Positions 1-4,756 of a stretch of DNA of 5,439 bases are shown in pieces (position 1 is the first letter of the stretch; every line of letters begins with the position of its first letter). The notes below the pieces were generated by a model. The model saw only the letters and a list, made by a program, of their open reading frames with translations. It was not told the origin of the DNA and searched no databases. The position numbers and the translations under genes were made by a program. This stretch comes from JASMTM01 sp046483075 (GTDB taxonomy: Bacteria > Thermotogota > Thermotogae > Petrotogales > Kosmotogaceae), in the NCBI GenBank assembly GCA_046483075.1, contig JAWODV010000103.1, positions 1 through 5,439 on the forward strand, in the 5' to 3' direction.

Positions 1-520
1 CATTGGAATATTGTGGTGGATACTCATTAGTGCCAAAATAGATATCATAGGTTACGAAATCACCGTCTGCGTCATTGCAGTCCCAGCTTAAATTCGTATC
101 TATAGAAATATTAATTGCATTATCTTGAGGAGAAGGGTTAGATGGTTCTAAAGGAGGTTCATTTCCAGTAGTGAATGTCCAAACATCACCTTCAGTTGAA
201 TTACCTTTATCATCTTTTGCAATTATTTTCCATTCGTACTGAGTGTTTCCTTTCAAGCCTGATAGGTAATAACTTTTTTGTGTATGACTTAATTCTACCG
301 AATCTAAGTTTCCTTCACCATAATATATATCGTACGTTAATTTATCACCATCAGGATCAGTGCATTCCCATGTTAATGTTATGTTTTTTGGCTGATTAAC
401 AGCGCCATCGGTTGGTTCTGGTGAATAAGGTTTTACTGGTGGATTATTAGTCAAGCTGGGACATGAAGAAAGCATAAACAGGAAGAAGATTACAGCAAAT
501 AAAACAAAATATCTTTTCAT
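1..520 (-). CDS. Lipoprotein with tandem fibronectin-III-like repeats (5' part, truncated by window edge)
   Basis: The first 173 residues of a minus-strand gene are visible; the 3' part lies beyond the left edge. The start ATG (520-518) follows a G-rich ribosome site (GGGGTGGGG). Residues 1-20 form a lipoprotein signal peptide: Lys-Arg, a Phe/Leu/Val-rich core, then LSSC with the lipidated Cys at position 20. After a short Asn/Pro linker, module 1 (about 27-119) and module 2 (from about 121) share the pattern PxxPSP...DGA...LxWxCxDxDGDxxTYDIYFG, and module 1 closes with YEWKIIAKDDKGNSTEG..WTFTT. This is the fibronectin-III/Ig-like beta-sandwich type found in surface proteins of Thermotogales and related bacteria. 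It is probably anchored on the outside of the cytoplasmic membrane. Its function is unknown: binding, adhesion or scaffolding are all possible. It is divergent from the transporter operon and has its own promoter, so a functional link is not implied. Confidence 0.85.
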   Translation of the reverse strand, partial: MKRYFVLFAVIFFLFMLSSCPSLTNNPPVKPYSPEPTDGAVNQPKNITLTWECTDPDGDKLTYDIYYGEGNLDSVELSHTQKSYYLSGLKGNTQYEWKIIAKDDKGNSTEGDVWTFTTGNEPPLEPSNPSPQDNAINISIDTNLSWDCNDADGDFVTYDIYFGTNEYPPQYSN

Positions 521-546
521 TGTCCCCACCCCCAATATACAAATCG

Positions 547-555
547 ATTATAGCA
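547..555 (-). promoter_or_regulatory. Extended -10 promoter of the lipoprotein gene
   Basis: On the minus strand the sequence reads TGCTATAAT, a perfect sigma-70 -10 hexamer with the TGn extension. It lies about 27 bases upstream of the lipoprotein ATG, giving a leader of roughly 20 bases. The -35 region at 17 bases spacing (TTCATC) is poor, which fits an extended -10 promoter. Inferred from sequence only. Confidence 0.6.
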
Positions 556-556
556 A

Positions 557-596
557 ATAATGAATAAAAGATGAAAAATTTAACATAATTCATTAT
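557..596. repeat. 9-bp inverted repeat upstream of lipoprotein promoter
   Basis: ATAATGAAT (557-565) and its exact reverse complement ATTCATTAT (588-596) are separated by 22 bases. The pair spans the -35 and upstream region of the lipoprotein promoter. It could be a regulator half-site pair. In DNA this AT-rich it could also be chance. Confidence 0.35.
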
Positions 597-639
597 AAAA
601 TTTACTTTTAGATTAAATTGAGAAATGTAGAAACATATT

Positions 640-745
640 CGCGTGTTCTAGTAAGGAGGCTAGATCTCGTAGCTAGGTAAGCAAGAGGATAGGAAGTTGA
701 ACTTTTGAAGCCTGAAGACAAAACTATCATAAGGATAGTGCTTAT
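640..745 (+). mobile_element. Possible decayed right end of an IS200/IS605-type (tnpB) element
   Basis: This non-coding stretch is less AT-rich than its surroundings. It contains the string CTTTTGAAGCCTGAAGAC (703-720), followed at once by the hairpin ACTATC-ATAAG-GATAGT (723-739). From memory, tnpB elements of the IS605 family often end in 'CTTTTGAAGC(C/T)GGGAAG' followed by a stem-ATAAG-stem hairpin; this region also encodes the 3' part of the TnpB guide (omega) RNA. No TnpB-coding frame remains upstream: all three plus frames carry stops. If the identification is right, this is only a scar. No target duplication can be recognised. The call rests on remembered similarity, not an alignment. 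Confidence 0.3.
723..739 (+). repeat. Hairpin, 6-bp stem and 5-base loop
   Basis: ACTATC (723-728) pairs exactly with GATAGT (734-739) around the loop ATAAG. No T-run follows, so it is not a typical intrinsic terminator. It lies at the end of the suspected IS605-type remnant, where such elements carry their terminal hairpin. Confidence 0.5.
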
Positions 746-753
746 AAATATTG

Positions 754-780
754 AGACACTATTAAGGGACAGACCCTATT
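754..780. repeat. Short repeat cluster with AGGGACAGACCCT hairpin
   Basis: AGGG-ACAGA-CCCT (765-777) is a small inverted repeat. It overlaps a direct repeat: AGACACTATT (754-763) and AGACCCTATT (771-780), which differ at one base and are 17 bases apart. Strings with GGGACAGACCC recur at ends of small mobile or REP-like elements in several bacteria, as far as I recall. Here it may be the outer edge of the suspected insertion scar. Confidence 0.35.
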
Positions 781-882
781 GTTTTCCATTACTGCTATTA
801 AGATATTAGACTTTTTCTTTTTAGCAATTCTTGCTTCAAGTTGTCAAAAATTTCAGAATAACTTCTAAAAAAACTTCATATT

Positions 883-915
883 TTTTTAGGTTTTTAGGAA
901 AAAATAGTGTATATT
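883..915 (+). promoter_or_regulatory. Probable promoter of the regulator-transporter operon
   Basis: A -10-like TATATT lies at 910-915, and the hexamer at the standard spacing (TAGGTT, 887-892) is weak. The upstream part is a tandem 8-base repeat, TTTTTAGG twice (883-898). Transcription would start near 922, at the edge of the palindrome at 922-937, so a bound repressor would block initiation. The weak -35 suggests low basal activity or the need for an activator. Placement is inferred. Confidence 0.4.
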
Positions 916-921
916 TATAGT

Positions 922-937
922 TGTAGGACATCCTACA
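922..937. promoter_or_regulatory. Palindromic operator, probably for the adjacent GntR regulator
   Basis: TGTAGGA (922-928) and TCCTACA (931-937) are perfect reverse complements around a CA spacer, making a 16-bp palindrome in an otherwise AT-rich leader. It lies 26 bases before the GntR start codon and just downstream of the -10 candidate. GntR proteins bind short palindromes of this size as dimers and commonly control their own genes. Autoregulation plus control of the downstream transporter genes is therefore the likely role. No second copy was seen in front of the other operon genes. Confidence 0.65.
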
Positions 938-950
938 TCTTTTTAAAAAA

Positions 951-963
951 AGAGGTAAGGAGT
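951..963 (+). promoter_or_regulatory. Ribosome binding site of the GntR gene
   Basis: AGAGGT (951-956) stands 7 bases before ATG 964, the correct spacing. A second GGAG (959-962) is too close to serve. This fixes the start at 964 and leaves the palindrome in the untranslated leader rather than in a longer GTG-started frame from 907. Confidence 0.7.
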
Positions 964-1704
964 ATGAATAATACGGATAAAAGAAGTTTAACTCGCGGTT
1001 CTCTAATTTTTAAAATACAAAATGAATTGAAATCTCGTATTCTAAGCGGAGAATACAATCCTGGAGAGAAATTGCCATCAGAACCTCAGCTTGCTTCAGA
1101 ATTAGGAGTAAGTAGGAATACATTGAGAGAATCAATTGGTTTGCTTCAAAGAGAGGGACTTCTCATCAAAAAACATGGAATTGGAAACTTTGTCACAGAA
1201 AAATATCCTATCATTAAAGGAGGTCTTGAAAGACTCACGGGTGTAGCAGAGTTTATAGAAACCCAAGGATTTAAGTCCCGAAGTGAAATTAACTATTTTA
1301 AAACTAATGTCAGTGATATTGAAATTTGCGAGACACTTGAAATTGATAAAAATTGTACTTTTTTTATTCTTGAGACAACTAAATACGCTGAAGAAATCCC
1401 TATTGCATTGTGTAAAGATATTATTCCAAGTAATATTATTGGTGATATTGATCCTATGAAGATTCACAACTCCGTTTTTGAAGGGCTTAGAGATTATTAT
1501 GGAATAGATATTAGGTATGCAGAATGTGACCTTATTCCTACTGTTTCAGATAAAGAACTTTCAGAAAAACTAAAGATTAAATTAGGCACGCCATTACTTC
1601 TACTAGAACAGATCCATTATGTTGCTGATAATAAAAGAGTTTTGTATTCTAAGAGTTATTTTCCTTCAGGGAAATTTACGTTCAAGTTGGTTAGGAAAAG
1701 GTAA
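964..1704 (+). CDS. GntR-family transcriptional regulator, HutC subfamily (UTRA domain)
   Basis: This 246-residue cytoplasmic DNA-binding regulator has the usual length for its family. Residues about 14-78 form the winged helix: IQNELKSRILSGEYNPGEKLP, then SEPQLASELGVSRNTLRESIGLL as the helix-turn-helix, then the wing ending GIGNFV. Residues about 90-240 match the UTRA effector domain (GLERLTGVAEFIE near its start, LLLLEQIHYVADNKRVLYSKSYFP near its end). UTRA domains sense small molecules such as sugars, phosphosugars or histidine-pathway compounds. As first gene of the cluster, 30 bases before the binding protein, it probably represses the operon and releases it when the imported substrate or a breakdown product is present. 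The likely target is the palindrome at 922-937. The ligand cannot be read from the sequence; a nucleoside, free sugar or sugar-1-phosphate would fit the neighbours. Family assignment is firm, role inferred. Confidence 0.92.
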   Translation: MNNTDKRSLTRGSLIFKIQNELKSRILSGEYNPGEKLPSEPQLASELGVSRNTLRESIGLLQREGLLIKKHGIGNFVTEKYPIIKGGLERLTGVAEFIETQGFKSRSEINYFKTNVSDIEICETLEIDKNCTFFILETTKYAEEIPIALCKDIIPSNIIGDIDPMKIHNSVFEGLRDYYGIDIRYAECDLIPTVSDKELSEKLKIKLGTPLLLLEQIHYVADNKRVLYSKSYFPSGKFTFKLVRKR

Positions 1705-1719
1705 TTTTTATACAAATTG

Positions 1720-1734
1720 AGGAGGTGTTTGAAA
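1720..1734 (+). promoter_or_regulatory. Ribosome binding site deciding a GTG start
   Basis: AGGAGGT (1720-1726), a near-perfect Shine-Dalgarno, is 8 bases before GTG 1735. The in-frame TTG codons at 1717 and 1729 lie upstream of the site or only 2 bases after it, so they are rejected. GTG is therefore the start of the binding protein. Confidence 0.75.
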
Positions 1735-2982
1735 GTGAGGAAAGTACTACTTTTAGTTGTTTTGTTAATGGGTGTGCTTTTGACAGCCAGCACTATTGAA
1801 GTGCTCTGGATGGGATGGCCACAGGATAAAGTAATGCAGATAATCGATGCTTTTGAAGAAGAATATCCCGAAATAAATGTGGATATTCAATTAGTTCCGT
1901 TTGGTCAGCTTTTTCAAACTATTGAAGTCAGGCTTGCAGCAGGAGATGGAACCCCTGATGTTTATATCGTAGATGGTCCTAATACCGCTTCATATGCAGC
2001 AAGAGGTTATTTGTTACCGTTAGATGATTACTTCACAGATGAGGAAATGTCTGCCTGGTTTGAAGCGTCTATTGAACAGGGAAGCTATAAAGGAGTTTTT
2101 TATTCAGTGCCTTATGGAACTTCTTCAGCAGGATTATTCTATAACAAAAAGATATTTGAAGAATATGGAATACCTTTCCCTCCAGAAGACGTTGAAGATA
2201 GATTAACATGGGAAGAAGTTGCTGAACTGGCACAAAAATTGACAAAGGATACAGATAATGATGGTGTAAATGATATTTGGGGATTGGTAATTGAACAGAT
2301 TGATAGACCTTATTTGCTTTTCCCTCTCGTTCAGTCTCTTGGAGCTCAAGTATTGTCTGATGATGGGTTTGTGTCAAAAGGATATATAACTTCTGATGAA
2401 TTTATTGAAGGGGCAACATTCTACTGGAAATTATTTAATGAATGGAAAGTATGTCCTAAAGGCGTTTCTGATTCTGCAATTGCTAGAGAATACTTTGGTA
2501 CAGGAAAAGCCGCAATGATGTTGGGTAATGAATGGAATCTTAGAAGAATGCTTAGTTATCCTGAATTAGATTACGGTTTGACTCCTTTTCCCTATTTTGA
2601 AGGTGGAACTCCTGTAACACCTACGGGCAGTTGGCATGTTGGTATAAACTCAAAAACTAATAAAGTGGATGCTGCATTAAAATTTACAAAATTCGTTACT
2701 GGAAAAGATGCAGTCATGACATGGCACTTACTTAACGGTATTGCTCCTGCCAGATATGATGTTTATGAGGCATTACCAGAAGTTTTTGAAGATCCTATGT
2801 GGGAATTATTTACGTATGAGATGGAAAACACTGCTGTCCCAAGACCGGAGACACCAGGATACTCACAATATGAATTAATTCTTAGGGAAGCATTTAATTC
2901 AATTTACCACGGAGCAGATCCAAAAGAAACGCTTGAATCTGCAGCAATAAGAATTGACAGAGAGCTAAGAAGATACAAATAA
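1735..2982 (+). CDS. ABC transporter substrate-binding protein, family 1 (CUT1 sugar type)
   Basis: This 415-residue secreted protein captures the substrate and delivers it to the permease pair. Residues 1-19 are a Sec signal peptide (Arg-Lys, then a Leu/Val core ending LLTAS). There is no lipobox Cys, so it is either free in a periplasm or held by another means. The mature part starts IEVLWMGWP. It has family-1 features: AFEEEYPEINV, then LAAGDGTPDVYIVDG, SVPYGTSSAGLFYNKKIFEEYGIP, TWEEVAELAQKLT, the F.TGKAAMMLGNEW segment, and GSWHVGINSKT. Residues 172-183 (DTDNDGVNDIWG) form an EF-hand-like Asp-rich loop that often binds Ca2+ in this family. Length and layout are normal. Substrate is unknown: the family mostly binds sugars, but the downstream phosphorylase points to a nucleoside or related glycoside. 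The next gene follows after 48 bases. Confidence 0.93.
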   Translation: MRKVLLLVVLLMGVLLTASTIEVLWMGWPQDKVMQIIDAFEEEYPEINVDIQLVPFGQLFQTIEVRLAAGDGTPDVYIVDGPNTASYAARGYLLPLDDYFTDEEMSAWFEASIEQGSYKGVFYSVPYGTSSAGLFYNKKIFEEYGIPFPPEDVEDRLTWEEVAELAQKLTKDTDNDGVNDIWGLVIEQIDRPYLLFPLVQSLGAQVLSDDGFVSKGYITSDEFIEGATFYWKLFNEWKVCPKGVSDSAIAREYFGTGKAAMMLGNEWNLRRMLSYPELDYGLTPFPYFEGGTPVTPTGSWHVGINSKTNKVDAALKFTKFVTGKDAVMTWHLLNGIAPARYDVYEALPEVFEDPMWELFTYEMENTAVPRPETPGYSQYELILREAFNSIYHGADPKETLESAAIRIDRELRRYK

Positions 2983-3002
2983 AAAAAATTAGGGGTCGTA
3001 TT

Positions 3003-3038
3003 TTGATTATATTCATTGGATTGGTGGTTTATGTTTAA
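3003..3038 (+). other. Possible tiny leader frame between binding protein and first permease
   Basis: AGGGG (2991-2995) is followed 7 bases later by TTG 3003, which opens an 11-codon frame (MIIFIGLVVYV) ending in TAA 3036-3038. That frame overlaps the permease start at 3031. The ribosome-site match for the permease ATG itself is poor, so ribosomes finishing this small frame could re-initiate on it. The peptide is hydrophobic. This is a weak, untested suggestion; the frame could be accidental. Confidence 0.2.
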
Positions 3039-3897
3039 AAATAAAAGAGTTGCATGGTTATTCATTTTACCGGCATTAGTATTTCTGTTAACGTTCAAGA
3101 TTTGGCCAATAGGTGTTTCATTTATTGAGAGTCTAACAACAACTAATTTCGTTGGCGATAAAATGTTTGTAGGATTTGAAAATTATGAATATTTATTTAA
3201 GTACGATCCCGTTTTTTGGAATTCTTTCTGGGTAACATTGCTTTATTCTGCAATAGTTAATCCCATTATTGTTATTACTTCACTTTGCATGGCTTTGTTA
3301 CTTAATAATAGTTACTTCTTTACGAGATTTTTCAGAACGGTTTTCTTTTTGCCCGCGGCCATTTCTTATGCTGTGGTTTCAGTAATATGGATGATTGTGC
3401 TTGATCCTTATTATGGTTTAGCAAATGGATTTTTAACTTTTTTCGGATTTAAACCCCAGCCTTTTTTTACTTCACCTAATCAAGCTTTATGGGGACTTAT
3501 AATGCTCAGTGTCTGGAGGAGTTCAGGTTACTGGATGATGTATTTTCTTGCTGGTCTTCAAAATATACCTGAATCTCTTTATGAAGCTGCTGATATAGAT
3601 GGGGCAACAAATTTACAGAAAACTTTCAAAATAACTTTACCTCTTATTACAAGGATTGTATCTTTCGTATTAGTAGCCAATACTGCGTTCAATTTCTTGA
3701 GTTTTGCACCTGTTTATATAGTTACTAAAGGTGGTCCGATGGGTTCGACAAACTTACTAATGTATGAATCTTATAAAAGTGCTTTTGTAAATCTTGATAT
3801 GGGTAGAGCTTCAGCAATAACGTCTATTCTTTTAGTCGTAATACTCGTATTTAGTTTTATTGAGTTAAGACTTACTAAAGCAAGTTTTGAGTATTAA
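3031..3897 (+). CDS. ABC transporter permease, MalF/UgpA type
   Basis: This 288-residue inner-membrane subunit forms half of the import channel. About six membrane segments are visible, near residues 7-31, 66-92, 104-124, 152-175, 206-230 and 262-280. The cytoplasmic EAA loop that docks the ATPase is intact (E185-A-A-D-I-D-G-A, then ITLPLI), and the UgpA/MalF signature VTKGGPMGST is at 232-240. The N-terminus MFKNKRVAWLFILPAL matches family starts, so ATG 3031 is preferred over the in-frame TTG 3016, which has no ribosome site. The ATG has only weak signals (GGA at 3018, GGTGG 3 bases before). It is followed after 12 bases by the second permease. The short N-terminus lacks the extra segments of E. 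coli MalF, as is usual for CUT1 permeases. Substrate specificity cannot be read from it. Confidence 0.93.
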   Translation: MFKNKRVAWLFILPALVFLLTFKIWPIGVSFIESLTTTNFVGDKMFVGFENYEYLFKYDPVFWNSFWVTLLYSAIVNPIIVITSLCMALLLNNSYFFTRFFRTVFFLPAAISYAVVSVIWMIVLDPYYGLANGFLTFFGFKPQPFFTSPNQALWGLIMLSVWRSSGYWMMYFLAGLQNIPESLYEAADIDGATNLQKTFKITLPLITRIVSFVLVANTAFNFLSFAPVYIVTKGGPMGSTNLLMYESYKSAFVNLDMGRASAITSILLVVILVFSFIELRLTKASFEY

Positions 3898-3909
3898 GGA
3901 GAACTAGTT

Positions 3910-4752
3910 ATGAAAAATAGAAGTATCTGGAAAGCTTGTGCGCTTTTTTTAGTATTGGCGATAATTAGCTTTTTTTATATTGTACCCCTGACATGGGTAG
4001 TTGCCTCAGCCATCCGCCCTGCTAGTTCGCTATATGAATATGCAAATCCATTAACCTGGAGAACCTTTATTCCCTCTGAAGTTACAATGGATAATTTCAT
4101 CCATATTTTTGCTAATTTAAAATTTGGGAGAGCGATTTTCAATAGTTTGTTTGTATCAATTTCTACGATAATTATTACTGTTTTTGTAGCTTCAATGGCC
4201 GGATTTGCTTTAGCAAAGTTCGATTTTAAAGGCAAAGCAATAGTGTTTACAATTGTTCTGGTCACTTTCATGATTCCTTTTGAATCAATTGTTATCCCAC
4301 TTTATGTTCTGATTAAACAGTTAGGTATAGAAAATACTTATTTGGCACTTATTCTTCCCGGAGTTGCAAATGGATTGGCAGTGTTTTTGTTCAGGCAGTT
4401 TTTTTCTGAAGTTCCAACTGAGGTTATGGAAGCTGCAAGAATAGATGGTGCTTCCTGGTTTAAGATTTATTGGAAAATACTTTTACCATTAAGTTTACCG
4501 GCTATTGTTACAGTTATAGTTATGATATTCATGTTTCAGTGGAATTCTTTGTTCTGGCCGCTTGTAGCCACTCATTCGAGTAGATACGAAGTAGTTCAGG
4601 TTGCAATCGCTGCTCATAGATCCACTGAAAATACAAGTTGGGCAAATTTATTTAGCTCGGCAATAGCAGGAAGCTTACCTCCAATAATTCTTTTCCTTTT
4701 CCTTCAGAAGTATTTTGTTAGAGGAATAAGTAGAACAGGATTGAAAGGATGA
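3910..4752 (+). CDS. ABC transporter permease, MalG/UgpE type
   Basis: This 280-residue inner-membrane partner of the preceding permease completes the heterodimeric channel. It starts at ATG 3910, with AAGGAG (3896-3901) 8 bases ahead and overlapping the stop of the first permease. Family features: a first membrane segment at about 9-32 followed by ASAIRP, the periplasmic stretch FIPSEVTMDNF (53-63), further membrane segments at about 76-100, 108-133, 143-162, 196-218 and 249-268, the EAA loop at E174-A-A-R-I-D-G-A with KILLPLSLPAI, and the typical C-terminal tail QKYFVRGISRTGLKG. Length is normal. No ATPase gene follows at once. The cognate MalK/UgpC-type ATPase must be farther downstream or encoded elsewhere and shared, as in many bacteria with several CUT1 systems. 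Confidence 0.94.
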   Translation: MKNRSIWKACALFLVLAIISFFYIVPLTWVVASAIRPASSLYEYANPLTWRTFIPSEVTMDNFIHIFANLKFGRAIFNSLFVSISTIIITVFVASMAGFALAKFDFKGKAIVFTIVLVTFMIPFESIVIPLYVLIKQLGIENTYLALILPGVANGLAVFLFRQFFSEVPTEVMEAARIDGASWFKIYWKILLPLSLPAIVTVIVMIFMFQWNSLFWPLVATHSSRYEVVQVAIAAHRSTENTSWANLFSSAIAGSLPPIILFLFLQKYFVRGISRTGLKG

Positions 4753-4756
4753 TTAT

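Noticed and set aside
175..399. Plus-strand 74-codon open frame
   Set aside because: It lies wholly inside the minus-strand lipoprotein gene, whose signal peptide and repeats are convincing. It has no recognisable protein features.
823..835. AGCAA-TTC-TTGCT hairpin as a terminator
   Set aside because: The stem is only 5 bp, the loop is 3 bases, and no T-run follows, so it is probably chance.
907..963. GTG start at 907 adding 19 residues to the GntR regulator
   Set aside because: It has no ribosome site, the added residues do not fit the family, and the stretch contains the predicted promoter/operator. ATG 964 has AGAGGT at correct spacing.
521..963. Riboswitch, tRNA, CRISPR array or small gene in the intergenic stretch
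   Set aside because: No regular repeats, no tRNA fold and no known aptamer core were recognised. The AAGGAGG at 653-658 has no start codon at useful spacing after it.
1132..1467. Minus-strand 111-codon open frame
   Set aside because: It is antisense to the well-supported GntR gene, with no family resemblance. The same applies to the minus-strand frames at 2069-2377, 2904-3098 and 3975-4271, and to the plus-strand frame at 2024-2206.
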